DNA of 33,729 nucleotides, from assembly GCF_001302265.1 (NCBI RefSeq), contig NZ_LHQM01000026.1, forward strand, positions 1-33,729, in the 5' to 3' direction. The notes under the pieces were generated by a model, which saw nothing but the letters and a program-made list of their open reading frames with translations, did not search any database and was not told where the DNA came from. The position numbers were made by a program, and so were the translations under genes. The DNA comes from Streptococcus phocae. GTDB taxonomy: Bacteria; Bacillota; Bacilli; Lactobacillales; Streptococcaceae. Shown here in pieces: positions 21,885 through 31,017 of this stretch (its first letter is position 1; each line of letters starts with the position of its first letter).

Positions 21885-23223
21885 GTGTCCACCTCGCACC
21901 ATCTTTTGTGTCTAATAATTTGATGCCTTGAGCTGCTAGCTGGTCACGAATGGCATCTGCTTTGCTAAAATCACGATTTGCTCGTGCTTCTTGGCGCTCA
22001 GCAATCAATTGTTCAATATGAGCATCAAGAACTTCCTCTTCAAAAACAATGCCAAATACTGCTAGTAGTTTTGTGAATTCTTGCTTAACTGCTGGAGAAT
22101 ATGCTCCAGAATTAATCCATTTTGCCATATCAAACAAAACAGTAATCCCATTAGCTGTGTTGAAATCATCATCCATCGCCTGTGTAAAGGCAGAGATAAA
22201 ATCTGGCAACTGGCGATCATCTGCTTCTGCAAGGACCGGTTGGAGAAATGTATTTTTCAAATACTTGAGATTTACTTCTGCATCATGAATTGCTTTTTCT
22301 GTAAAGTTGATGGGCTTGCGATATTGTTGGGTGGCTAAAAAGAAGCGCAACACTTGTCCGTCAACGGTTTTTAACATATCATGAACAGTGATGAAATTGC
22401 CTAGCGATTTCGACATTTTTTCATTATCTACATTAACAAAACCATTATGCATCCAGTAATTGGCAAAGGGTTTGCCTGTTTTAGCCTCTGACTGAGCAAT
22501 TTCATTGGTGTGGTGCGGAAACTCTAAATCAGCACCGCCACCATGAATATCAATAGTATCCCCTAAAAGGGCTGTCGCCATGACAGAGCACTCAATATGC
22601 CAGCCTGGACGACCTGCTCCCCATGGGCTCTCCCAGGAAACTTCTCCTGATTTGACAGATTTCCACAGGGCGAAATCTAAAGGACTTTCTTTTAGAGCTG
22701 TCTCTGAGTCAGTTCGACCACTAGCTCCAACAGCCAAATCTGCTATGGTTTTATTGGCTAATTTGGCATAATTTTTGGCCTTTGCCACTCGGAAATAGAC
22801 GTCCCCAGCAGATTCATAGGCATAGCCTTTAGCTATCAACTCTTGGATAAAGCTGATAATCTCAGGAATATAGTCCATCACACGAGGATGCTTAGTTGCT
22901 ACCTTGACGCCTAGAGCCTTGGTATCCTCCATAAAAGCAGCAATAAACTGATCAGATAATACTTTTGGAGTGACATTGGCAGCTGAGGCAGCCTTGATGA
23001 TTTTATCGTCTACATCGGTAAAGTTGGAAATATAATTGACCGTGTAACCGGCATACTCAAAATAGCGGCGAATCGTGTCAAAAGCCACCGCTGAGCGGGC
23101 ATTTCCAATATGGATGTAGTTGTAAACCGTTGGCCCACAGACGTACATGTTAACGATGTTTTCTGTTATTGGTACAAAATCCCTGAGGGAGCGTGTCATG
23201 GTGTCGTAAATTTTAATGGTCAT
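21877..23223 (-). CDS. cysS: Cysteinyl-tRNA synthetase
   Basis: The 448-residue class I aminoacyl-tRNA synthetase charges tRNA-Cys. It has the zinc cysteine in MYVCGPTVYNYIHIGNARS (C29 and the HIGH-type HIGN), the zinc motif GWHIECSVMA, HGGGADLEFPHHTNEIAQSEA and the KMSKS loop. The C-terminal part carries the anticodon-binding helices. Length is normal. It overlaps the small membrane-protein gene upstream by 11 bases and mrnC downstream by eight, so the three are probably co-transcribed. Confidence 0.97.
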   Translation of the reverse strand: MTIKIYDTMTRSLRDFVPITENIVNMYVCGPTVYNYIHIGNARSAVAFDTIRRYFEYAGYTVNYISNFTDVDDKIIKAASAANVTPKVLSDQFIAAFMEDTKALGVKVATKHPRVMDYIPEIISFIQELIAKGYAYESAGDVYFRVAKAKNYAKLANKTIADLAVGASGRTDSETALKESPLDFALWKSVKSGEVSWESPWGAGRPGWHIECSVMATALLGDTIDIHGGGADLEFPHHTNEIAQSEAKTGKPFANYWMHNGFVNVDNEKMSKSLGNFITVHDMLKTVDGQVLRFFLATQQYRKPINFTEKAIHDAEVNLKYLKNTFLQPVLAEADDRQLPDFISAFTQAMDDDFNTANGITVLFDMAKWINSGAYSPAVKQEFTKLLAVFGIVFEEEVLDAHIEQLIAERQEARANRDFSKADAIRDQLAAQGIKLLDTKDGARWTRD

Positions 23224-23422
23224 TGTCCAAATCCTTTATTTTTTTCAGTATGCGATAATTAATCAAACCACCAGCAACCCAAAACATGGACACGATGCCA
23301 TAGATCAGTGCTTTGGTTGCCTCATTGTTCATGTATAAGGTCACGGCGAATCCTAGTATGAAACATGCTAACAGAGCTGTAAAGACAATCAAGACATACA
23401 GTATTCCAATTATTTTTTTCAT
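23213..23422 (-). CDS. Small two-helix membrane protein, unassigned
   Basis: The 69-residue protein has two hydrophobic helices (about residues 4-29 and 38-55) and a charged end (LKKIKDLDNDH). A good AGAGAGG site precedes the ATG. It overlaps the start of cysS by 11 bases, so it is co-translated with it. I do not recognise a family. Its location between cysE and cysS hints at a cysteine-related role, but nothing in the sequence proves this. Confidence 0.75.
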   Translation of the reverse strand: MKKIIGILYVLIVFTALLACFILGFAVTLYMNNEATKALIYGIVSMFWVAGGLINYRILKKIKDLDNDH

Positions 23423-23458
23423 TTATTACCTCTCTGCATTATTATATCATAAAGAAAA

Positions 23459-23479
23459 ACCTTCACCAACCGGTGAAGG
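23459..23479 (-). terminator. Terminator of the pnp-sseB-cysE operon
   Basis: CCTTCACC...GGTGAAGG forms a compact hairpin followed by five T's on the minus strand. It separates the cysE transcript from the small membrane-protein/cysS unit, about 95 bases after cysE. Confidence 0.8.
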
Positions 23480-23575
23480 CAAGTCGTCTTGTACGGACTA
23501 GGCAAATCACATCACTGCTCAAAAAGCCTATAAAAGGCTTGTCTCAGGCTCACAACCAAAAATTCTTGAAGGTTG

Positions 23576-24160
23576 CTAAAGTTTTGAGGAGTGATAAGAA
23601 GCCTCTCTTTGGTGCTCAATGGTTTGAATCTGCACGCGATTTTTTTCACCATGAACACGCACCACCTTGGCAGGAACTCCTACAACTGTTACATCTGCTG
23701 GAACATCTGTTAACACCACTGCTGCGGCACCAACCTTGGCATTTTCACCAACCTCAATCGGCCCAATAATTTGTGCATGAGCCGATATCAAAGCACCTGC
23801 TCGAATGGTTGGATGGCGCTTGCCTCTATCTTTTCCTGTGCCCCCTAGCGTGACACCATGGTAAAGCATGGCTCCTTTTTCCACGATAGCAGTCTCTCCA
23901 ATCACCAAGCCTGACCCATGATCAATAAAGACGCCTGGAGCTATTGTCGCGCCTGGATGAATCTCAATGTGAGTCCAAAAGCGCCAAAACTGGCTATGCA
24001 TTCTAGCCAATAGCTTGAACTGCTTTTGCCATAGAAAATGTGATAGCCGATGAGCTGCCAGGGCTTTTAGACCAGGATAGGTCAAGATAATTTCAAGGGA
24101 GCTACGAGCTGCTGGGTCTAACCGTTTGACGATATCAATACTTTCTTTCCACCATCCCAT
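23576..24160 (-). CDS. cysE: Serine O-acetyltransferase
   Basis: The 194-residue enzyme acetylates serine with acetyl-CoA, the first step of cysteine synthesis. The N-terminal helical part (SLEIILTYPGLKALAAHRLSHFLW) is followed by the left-handed beta-helix of hexapeptide repeats: IHPGATIAPGVFIDHGSGLVIGETAIV, MLYHGVTLGGTGKD, KRHPTIRAGALISAHAQIIG, and VGAAAVVLTDVPADVTVVGVPAKVV. The catalytic His/Asp pair lies in FIDHGSG. It is the short bacterial form. It follows sseB by 11 bases, in the order pnp-sseB-cysE. Confidence 0.95.
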   Translation of the reverse strand: MGWWKESIDIVKRLDPAARSSLEIILTYPGLKALAAHRLSHFLWQKQFKLLARMHSQFWRFWTHIEIHPGATIAPGVFIDHGSGLVIGETAIVEKGAMLYHGVTLGGTGKDRGKRHPTIRAGALISAHAQIIGPIEVGENAKVGAAAVVLTDVPADVTVVGVPAKVVRVHGEKNRVQIQTIEHQREASYHSSKL

Positions 24161-24171
24161 ACCAGCTCCTT

Positions 24172-24921
24172 TTAATTATCAAGCTCAGACCAGTCCAAAA
24201 GGATTTGCTGGTCATCAAAAGGATCAATTGCCACGCCAACAGTGCCGTCTAATTCATTATCACCGTTTTTAGGCTGATAGATATCGTCTAGTTTCCAAGT
24301 CAAGATAACCCCTTCAGCTTTTCGGAAAAGGCCACCAAATTGCTCGTTGTTGTACCACTTGGCAAAACTCTGAAGATTAGAAAAAGCAGGAATATAGCTT
24401 TTGCTTTCTGGAGTTGACATGGTTGGAAATAGCCTGTCATATTGATTGCCTTCTTTAGGGTAAACAAAGGCTGGAACCAAATACAGTTTATCCTTAGTGG
24501 CAGCTGCCATGTTCTCTTCGCCCATAACAGCATTTAAAATTGTGGTGTAATTGTTCATGAACTGAATCATGTCACTGCTCGTAAAGACTGTTGAGTTTCC
24601 AAAGTCCCCTGTTTTTTTAAGGTTAAAGCCTAAACCTGATATGCCTGCATTGATAGCCTCTTCCAAAACAGCTATGGCAGATCGTTCGAGCCAGTAATGC
24701 GCCTGGGCACTAGGCTGTTCTTCTTTAAAAAACGCCATGTCTTGCTTGTCTGTAAATACTGGAATGAGCTTGAGACCTTCAACCTCAATGGCGTATTGTT
24801 CCTTGGTTCCCCAAACTGGGAAATTGTGAAAGGCATTGACAAGAGCAACACCATCCAAGAAATTGTCTGGTGCGTTGATAAAAGCCCTAAGTCTCGTATC
24901 TAATTCGTTTGTATTAGTCAT
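24172..24921 (-). CDS. SseB-family protein
   Basis: The 249-residue protein resembles SseB (enhanced serine sensitivity) proteins. The first part reads [43 protein letters not shown], with the typical IPVFTD phrase, then an alanine-rich helix ([22 protein letters not shown]); a second half contains [14 protein letters not shown]. The biochemical function of the family is not settled. The gene sits between pnp and cysE, overlapping the pnp end by eight bases, which ties it by position to serine/cysteine metabolism. Confidence 0.75.
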   Translation of the reverse strand: MTNTNELDTRLRAFINAPDNFLDGVALVNAFHNFPVWGTKEQYAIEVEGLKLIPVFTDKQDMAFFKEEQPSAQAHYWLERSAIAVLEEAINAGISGLGFNLKKTGDFGNSTVFTSSDMIQFMNNYTTILNAVMGEENMAAATKDKLYLVPAFVYPKEGNQYDRLFPTMSTPESKSYIPAFSNLQSFAKWYNNEQFGGLFRKAEGVILTWKLDDIYQPKNGDNELDGTVGVAIDPFDDQQILLDWSELDN

Positions 24922-27049
24922 GTTTTTCTTCTTTTTTCATTTCTACTTTTGGCGGACGCGGCAGTAAAGCTTTCATTGATGCGTCGACACGTCCTTTATC
25001 ATCAACTTTGATGACCTTGACATCAACGTCTTCACCAACTTCGAGAACATCTGAGACATTATTGGTGCGGCTCCAAGCGATTTCGGAAATATGCACGAGG
25101 GCATCTGTTTTATCAAATAAGTTGACAAAAGCACCAAATTTCTCGATGCGAACAACCTTGGCGCGGTAAACTTCTCCTACTTTGGCTTCGCGCACAAGTG
25201 ATAAGATGATGTCTTTGGTACGGTTAATTGCTGCTTGGTCACTTGAGAAGATTTGCACCATTCCTTCTTCGTCAATATCAATCTTAACGCCTGTTTCAGC
25301 AATGATTTTATCAATTGTCTCCCCACCTTTACCAATAACCACCTTGATTTTATCAACATCGATTTTAATGGTGTCAATTTTTGGTGCGGTCGGTGCTAAT
25401 TCTGGGCGTGGTTCAGCAATAGTTGCTTCAATCACATCAAGGATTTCAAAGCGAGCTTTCTTGGCTTGGGCTAACGCCTCTTTGAGAATTTGAGGCGTAA
25501 TTCCTGCAATTTTGATATCCATTTGAAGTGCGGTGATCCCTTCACGAGTACCTGCAACCTTAAAGTCCATGTCGCCAAAGTGATCCTCAAGCCCTTGGAT
25601 ATCTGTCAAAACTGTGTAGTTGGTGCCATCTGAAATCAGTCCCATGGCAATACCGGCAACAGGTGCTTTAATTGGAACACCACCAGCCATTAGCGCAAGA
25701 GTCCCTGCACAGATAGAAGCCTGTGAAGAAGACCCGTTTGACTCTAAGACCTCGGCAACCAAGCGAATCGCGTAGGGGAAGTCTTCTAAGCTAGGCAATA
25801 CCTGCTCAAGCGCACGCTCTCCGAGCGCTCCATGTCCGATCTCACGACGACCTGCTGCGCCATAACGACCCGTTTCTCCAACGGAATACTGTGGGAAATT
25901 GTAATGATGTAAGAAGCGTTTTTTGTATTCTGGAGCAAGCCCATCAATGATTTGTGTTTCACCCATAGGGGCTAATGTTAGTACGGATAGTGCCTGGGTT
26001 TGTCCACGAGTAAATAGACCTGACCCATGAACTTTTGGTAAAAAATCAACAAGAGCTTCGAGAGGGCGGATCTCGTCAATTTGACGACCGTCAGGACGGA
26101 TTTTGTCTTCTGTGATTAGACGACGAACTTCAGCATGTTCCATTTGCTCAAGGATTTCTGAGACATCACGCATGATTGTGCTAAGATTATCATCTTCTGC
26201 ATAACGCTCTTCATATTCAGCCTTTACCATGTCTTTGACCGCTTCAGTAGCTGCTTCGCGAGCTTTTTTTTCTTCGACTTGGACAGCTTTTTGCAATTGA
26301 GGGTTGTATTTGCTGATAATATCAGCCTGCAAGTCAGCATCAACCTGTAATAGCTCAACATCTGCTTTTTCTTTGCCGACTGCGGCTACGATTTGTTCTT
26401 GAAAGGCAATCAATTCTTGAATAGCCTGGTGACCTTTTAAGAGAGCTTCCAACATGATGTCTTCTGATAGTTCTTTAGCACCAGACTCAACCATGTTGAT
26501 AGCCTCTTTGCTACCAGCAACGGTTAATTCCAAAAGAGAAGCTGCCATTTGCTCTTGGGTCGGGTTGATGATGAACTCGCCATCAACATAGCCAACTTGT
26601 ACACCAGCGATTGGACCGTTAAAGGGAATATCTGAAATGGATAGAGCAAGTGAAGACCCAAACATCGCTGCCATTGGGGCGCTAGCGTTTTCGTCATAAG
26701 AAAGAACGGTGTTGATGACTTGGACATCGTTACGAAAGCCTTCAGCAAACATCGGACGAATCGGGCGGTCAATCAGACGTGCTGTCAGGGTCGCATCTGT
26801 TGAGGGACGTCCCTCACGCTTCATGAAACCTCCAGGAAATTTCCCTGCAGCATACATTTTTTCTTCATAGTTTACTTGGAGGGGGAAAAAATCACCCGTT
26901 GCCATTTTTTTAGACATCACCGCTGCTGTCAGAACAGTCGACTCTCCATAACGGACCACAGTGGCACCATTGGCTTGCTTAGCGATTTGACCAACCTCAA
27001 CAACAAGGGGTTTTCCTGCAAAGCTTGTTGTAAATGTTTGTTTTGACAT
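24914..27049 (-). CDS. pnp: Polynucleotide phosphorylase
   Basis: The 711-residue 3'-5' exoribonuclease works by phosphorolysis and is a main RNA-turnover enzyme. Domains in order: first RNase PH fold ([26 protein letters not shown]), helical linker, second catalytic RNase PH fold ([63 protein letters not shown]), KH domain ([15 protein letters not shown]) and S1 domain ([36 protein letters not shown]). The length is normal. The start has AAGGAG upstream. The leader of about 160 bases carries two long hairpins that could allow autoregulation. Confidence 0.98.
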   Translation of the reverse strand: MSKQTFTTSFAGKPLVVEVGQIAKQANGATVVRYGESTVLTAAVMSKKMATGDFFPLQVNYEEKMYAAGKFPGGFMKREGRPSTDATLTARLIDRPIRPMFAEGFRNDVQVINTVLSYDENASAPMAAMFGSSLALSISDIPFNGPIAGVQVGYVDGEFIINPTQEQMAASLLELTVAGSKEAINMVESGAKELSEDIMLEALLKGHQAIQELIAFQEQIVAAVGKEKADVELLQVDADLQADIISKYNPQLQKAVQVEEKKAREAATEAVKDMVKAEYEERYAEDDNLSTIMRDVSEILEQMEHAEVRRLITEDKIRPDGRQIDEIRPLEALVDFLPKVHGSGLFTRGQTQALSVLTLAPMGETQIIDGLAPEYKKRFLHHYNFPQYSVGETGRYGAAGRREIGHGALGERALEQVLPSLEDFPYAIRLVAEVLESNGSSSQASICAGTLALMAGGVPIKAPVAGIAMGLISDGTNYTVLTDIQGLEDHFGDMDFKVAGTREGITALQMDIKIAGITPQILKEALAQAKKARFEILDVIEATIAEPRPELAPTAPKIDTIKIDVDKIKVVIGKGGETIDKIIAETGVKIDIDEEGMVQIFSSDQAAINRTKDIILSLVREAKVGEVYRAKVVRIEKFGAFVNLFDKTDALVHISEIAWSRTNNVSDVLEVGEDVDVKVIKVDDKGRVDASMKALLPRPPKVEMKKEEKHD

Positions 27050-27071
27050 AAATTCTCCTTAGCATCAGACA

Positions 27072-27209
27072 GCACCGTCAGCAGACTATCTTGTGCTAGT
27101 AGCTAATCTGCTGAGGGTGCGTGACAATTTCGTTAGTGTTATACGTTGTTTTGCTACAAAGAACAATCCATAAGCCCTTTACAGACTCTTCTTTGTATCA
27201 AACGACGTA
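27072..27209 (-). promoter_or_regulatory. Structured pnp leader with two long hairpins
   Basis: In the mRNA, the first hairpin (27142-27209) pairs UACAAAGAA with UUCUUUGUA and outer UACGU with ACGUA. The second (27072-27120) pairs GCACC and UCAGCAGA with UCUGCUGA and GGUGC, about 17 pairs with one mismatch. The first begins almost at the predicted transcription start and the second ends some 20 bases before pnp. Confidence 0.65.
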
Positions 27210-27217
27210 TCTGCTAC

Positions 27218-27226
27218 ATTTTACCA
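27218..27226 (-). promoter_or_regulatory. Extended -10 promoter of pnp
   Basis: TGG followed by TAAAAT (27218-27223, minus strand) is an extended -10 with no convincing -35. It would start the transcript near 27211, where the first leader hairpin begins. Confidence 0.55.
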
Positions 27227-27290
27227 CAAATGACCCAAAATTTCACGAGCTCATAGCGATTATCTTAATTTAAAAGTAATAATTAAGTTT

Positions 27291-27329
27291 AAAAAGCGTC
27301 TTAGAATTGAAAGGTCTAAGACGCTTTTT
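27291..27329 (-). terminator. Terminator after the ABC ATPase gene
   Basis: AAAAAGCGTCTTAGA (27291-27305) pairs perfectly with TCTAAGACGCTTTTT (27315-27329), with T's on both ends. Confidence 0.88.
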
Positions 27330-27382
27330 CGCTTGTTACTGATAATCAAACATAACAATAACCACTACCTATAAATGATCTA

Positions 27383-28021
27383 TTAATATAATTTTATTTC
27401 ATGACTCTTATCAGACTTTAGCTCTATCACCTTATCAAAATAAGGCAAAAGACCCTTATCGTGAGTAACCACAATTACTGTAACCCCTTTATTTTTGAGG
27501 CTCTGCAGAGTCCTCATTACAATTTGACTATTTTCGTCATCTAGCGAGGCGGTTGGCTCATCTGCAAAAACGATTCGTGGCTTCTTCAACAATACTCTTA
27601 TCAGAGCCACACGTTGTTGCTCTCCTCCACTGAGTTGATAAACTTTTTTGGTTAGATACTCTTTTCCCAGTCCAAATTCTTCTAGATATTTTTTTATTTG
27701 TTTCTTATCCTTTGTGATAAAATTCAAATTTTCATATACCGATTCATTATCAATTAACGCAAAATTTTGAAATAAAAATCCAAATACGGATTTAAAATAA
27801 TACTTTCTATGACGATAATTGCTGAGAGAACCCTGAATAAAGATTTGTCCTGAATCAATTTTTTCCAATTGCCCTAAGCAATTCAACAATGTCGTTTTTC
27901 CGACACCACTGTCTCCTATAATAGCAACCATCTCACCTTCTTCAACATGAAAAGTTAATTGACTAAAAATAACTTTATCTTGATAGTGTTTAGAAATGTT
28001 TTTTACTTCTATTGCATTCAA
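27383..28021 (-). CDS. ABC transporter ATP-binding protein of a lactococcin-972-type locus
   Basis: The 212-residue ATPase shows Walker A GDSGVGKTTLLN, the Q-loop FLFQNFALIDNESV, the ABC signature LSGGEQQRVALIRVLLKKP, Walker B RIVFADEPTASLD and the switch histidine in VIVVTHD. It belongs to the MacB/FtsE-like group found next to bacteriocin-associated integral membrane proteins. It starts five bases after that membrane gene ends, and the pair would export or give immunity to a lactococcin-972-like peptide. This ATPase is intact, while the membrane partner and the bacteriocin are damaged. Confidence 0.88.
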   Translation of the reverse strand: MNAIEVKNISKHYQDKVIFSQLTFHVEEGEMVAIIGDSGVGKTTLLNCLGQLEKIDSGQIFIQGSLSNYRHRKYYFKSVFGFLFQNFALIDNESVYENLNFITKDKKQIKKYLEEFGLGKEYLTKKVYQLSGGEQQRVALIRVLLKKPRIVFADEPTASLDDENSQIVMRTLQSLKNKGVTVIVVTHDKGLLPYFDKVIELKSDKSHEIKLY

Positions 28022-28026
28022 ATTAG

Positions 28027-29991
28027 TCAGTTTCCTTTCTTAATAGTTGCCAAACATTCTTTATTTTCACAGATTAGCAATAAACTCGTATAGATGAAAG
28101 CGTCTAAAGTCATCAGACCTAAAATTATTGGGAAAGTAGTTAACTGAAATAGAAAGACAACTGCAAAGGCTAATAAGGTTAAACCAATCATACTTAACAA
28201 AAACAGACTATGTCGTTCCCAAAATGATTTCCCAAATATCAGCCAAACAACTATTTTTTTCCGTTGACTTTCTATATAAGTCATCAACAAAAAGTAGTTA
28301 ATAATGATAAAGGCTAAGACACTAGTAATTATGCTAAGAATTTTTAGAGAGATTCGTGACCTTATGATGTTTAGCTCTCTAAGCGCTAACTCTCTACCTG
28401 AGCTTAACCCTGCAAAATCTTCCACTAACCCATGGTCCTTAATATATGTTGCAACGGAAATCGGATTATTAAATAAATAATTGCCTTGAGAAACATCTGC
28501 CACTAGAAAGTCAGATTTTTCTCCAAAAAGTGTCGGATTAGCTACTAAAAGAACAGGATTAAAAGTCGTTGTGTCATGAAAATTGATTGTATTAAAATTA
28601 AATACTTTTTGCTCCTTTTTTGAATAGATAATATTGATTGGGTATGATTGGGAACTATCTAAAGGCGACTTTACATCTTTATGAAAGACGATAACTTCCG
28701 TAATCATTGCCTTGATTTGCTCGTCATATTTTTTGAGATTTTCAGGAATAATGAGATGAAACATATTCGGAGCTAAATTCCCTATTTTTTGTCCTTGATT
28801 AGCTAATACAGGAATATGCTCCAAAAAATGATGATTGACAACCATATAGTTGTGACCGGGAACAGTCTTACCTGCTATCTTATATTCATGTAAGCTATAG
28901 CTTTCTGCCAAAATCCCACCCTCTTTTTCTGCCAATGTCAGTAAGTCATAGATAACTTTTCGAGATTTTTGATCACGTTCATTCTTTTCTTTTTGCTTAT
29001 CAAATTGTCCTGGAATTAATCTAGTATTACTACTAAAGTATAATCGAGCAACGTTCGGAAGATTTTCCCAATGCGTCAGATTCTTCTCCAATTCTCTTTG
29101 AGAGACTAAATCCTTTATTCCATAAAGCAAAGTTGCTGAACAAAAAACAACCAATATAACTTTGATTAAAATGTTTAATACTACTAATTTTTTGAAAGGC
29201 TTCTTAGATTTTATTTGTTCTACTATGCTAGATAATCTGATAGCAACAGACAAGGATACTAGGTGGCTTATTAGTAAAAATAAAAGAATGAAAAAAGTTA
29301 GTATAGCAAAGACCATCCATTCTCTCGGCAAATTCCAACATGATATGATGAAAAATCCTAAAGCTAGTAAACCGACCCTTACTGACTTACGAACTAATTG
29401 ATAAGGGTTTTCACCATGCAAGCGAAAAATGCCGATTTTTTTGATTCGGAAAAATAAACAAATAAATCAACTATAAATAAAATAAAAATTAGAAAAACGA
29501 GAATATATCCTAGTTCTCCAGAAAGAAACTGAAGAAAAAACTGGTTGAGAAAGTTTGTCTCCACAGCAGTCTTCAAGCCTAAATCATGAAACTTTTGGAT
29601 CAATTTTTCAGGGATAGCTGCTTGTAGGTAATAACTTCCTATCGGGTTCTCAATTCTGAGTTTATCACTTCCTCTAATATGTTCCCTGGGCAACTCCTCC
29701 TTAAGATTTTTAGATTGCTGAGATGGGAAGGTGAAAATGGTTTTCTCAGGTTTGCCTATAGCAGAGGTCCCAAAAGATACTTTATAGATATCAATTTTAT
29801 TTTCTTTTGTAAATTGTTCTAAGGTTTTATAGATTTTTGTGGTCGAATATTTTTTATCCCAATCAACCACCTCAATACTAGCCCTTGCCCCCGGCAAAGA
29901 TAAATGATGGCTTTCTCTTATTAGTTGATTCATGTAAAAGAAAAACATCGCCAAGAATGATAATAAAACAATGCTATATATTTTTTTTCAT
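28027..29991 (-). pseudogene. Bacteriocin-associated integral membrane protein, two frameshifts
   Basis: Two overlapping frames (28027-29421 and 29394-29954) join into one protein of about 655 residues, as expected for the bacteriocin-associated integral membrane family (DUF1430-like, MacB-type topology). Visible are an N-terminal helix, a large outer domain (EVVDWDKKYSTTKIYKTLEQF), a helix ending FVYFSES, then HGENPYQLVRKSVRVGLLAL and several helices. ATG 29991 has GAGGAG upstream but enters an eight-A run (29981-29988); with seven A it would read MKKIYSIVLLSFLAMFFFYMNQ. At 29436-29442 a seven-A run would need eight A to read SESKKIGIFRLHGENPYQL. The shifts cancel in sum. The gene is probably inactive, or switches by slippage. 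Confidence 0.85.
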
Positions 29992-30015
29992 GCTTCTCCT
30001 CATGATCTAAAAAAT

Positions 30016-30040
30016 GGTGTTAAGGTAAAACCTTAACACC
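30016..30040 (-). terminator. Hairpin between the bacteriocin remnant and the immunity gene
   Basis: GGTGTTAAGG and CCTTAACACC form a strong stem followed on the minus strand by ATTTTTT. In such loci a partial terminator after the bacteriocin gene lowers expression of the genes behind it. Confidence 0.8.
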
Positions 30041-30088
30041 ACAATTCTCTTTTTCAGGATATGATTCTTTCAATGAAAGACATATAAT

Positions 30089-30339
30089 CTAATAATAATC
30101 CCAATAAGCTTTATTGCCAGAAGGTTTCCTTATTGTATAAGTGCCTAACTATTATCATGTGCCTTTGTAACCTAGCTTTTAGAAGCATATACGACCAACA
30201 TTATTATTAATCCCGGGATCATTTTTGCTTGTCCAACGTGCTTAAACCTAACCAGACCAAAGATGCCCTGTTACTTCAAAAGAAAATCCATATGTTAAAA
30301 GGTAACAAGACAAGCACCACAAAATATTCTTTTCATCAT
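30089..30339 (-). pseudogene. Degenerate lactococcin-972-type bacteriocin gene
   Basis: From ATG 30339 the frame reads MMKRIFCGACLVTF and stops. A one-base shift continues the signal peptide as LTYGFSFEVTGHLWSG, and the last piece (ending at 30089) reads RKPSGNKAYWDYY. A small signal-peptide protein with Gly/Trp near the mature start and a KAYWDYY-type end fits the lactococcin-972 family. The membrane and ATPase genes right behind it are that family's usual partners. Several stops and shifts break the middle, so it cannot make bacteriocin. Family identity is inferred from end motifs and context. Confidence 0.6.
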
Positions 30340-30619
30340 AAGATAATATCTGTTAATGTCACATAAATAATTGATCTCATCACTTAACAAAAAGCACTAG
30401 TATACCTTAATGCATAAAAGAATTAATCATTTTCTTAATTATAATATTTTATTAAAAAATGCCAATCTCATTAATAGCCCAATTAATAGCTTTAGCGGCA
30501 TCTTTTTTTATTTTATCTCCTTGAACGATATTTTGTAGTCATGTAATAAGCATCTGTGCTGAAATAAAGAGCTTGAACATACGAAAAGGCTCTCCAAAAC
30601 GGAGAGCCCAATCTTAATA
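30340..30619. other. Mostly non-coding stretch before the bacteriocin remnant
   Basis: On the minus strand, 30452-30538 is an open frame without a start codon; it reads IVQGDKIKKDAAKAINWAIN and then EIGIF before a stop. It resembles a small helical remnant that I cannot assign. The rpsO terminator lies at 30584-30605. I see nothing else. Confidence 0.35.
30584..30605 (-). terminator. rpsO terminator
   Basis: GGCTCTCC-GTTTT-GGAGAGCC is a perfect hairpin followed by TTTT on the minus strand, 15 bases after the rpsO stop. Confidence 0.88.
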
Positions 30620-30889
30620 TTAACGACGAAGTCCAAGTGATTGGATCAATTCGCGGTAACGGTTAACGTCTGTGCGGCGTAGGTAAGCCAACAAGTTACG
30701 ACGGTGACCAATTTTTTTCATCAAACCACGGTATGTTGCGTGGTCTTTTTTGTGATCTTTAATATGAGTGTTAAGGTGGTTGATTTCCCAAGTAAGTACT
30801 GCTACTTGAACTTCAACTGATCCTGTGTCACCTTCGTGACGTGCGTATTGTGAAATGATTTCATTTTTTTTCTCTTTTGAGATTGCCAT
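30620..30889 (-). CDS. rpsO: 30S ribosomal protein S15
   Basis: The 89-residue S15 protein binds the central domain of 16S rRNA. It starts [50 protein letters not shown] and ends with the typical [25 protein letters not shown] chose ATG 30889, which has AGGAG upstream and gives the standard length; a longer frame to 30946 is not supported. It stands alone with its own terminator. The decayed bacteriocin locus lies between it and pnp, genes that are often close together. Confidence 0.98.
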   Translation of the reverse strand: MAISKEKKNEIISQYARHEGDTGSVEVQVAVLTWEINHLNTHIKDHKKDHATYRGLMKKIGHRRNLLAYLRRTDVNRYRELIQSLGLRR

Positions 30890-31017
30890 ATTGTTTCTCC
30901 TTTTTTTGCTTAATCCGAGTCTTAGGATTGGCACTCCTAAAACCAAGAAAAAGTTGGTGTGTCTTACGACTTCTCTATTCTAGCAAAATAGCCCATTTAG
31001 GTCAACTGTTATTGTCA

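Noticed and set aside
23473..23769. Open frame of 98 codons on the plus strand
   Set aside because: It runs antisense through the cysE end and a terminator, has no ribosome-binding site and no recognisable protein pattern.
25182..25493. Open frame of 103 codons on the plus strand inside pnp
   Set aside because: It is antisense to the highly conserved KH-domain region of pnp and shows no family features.
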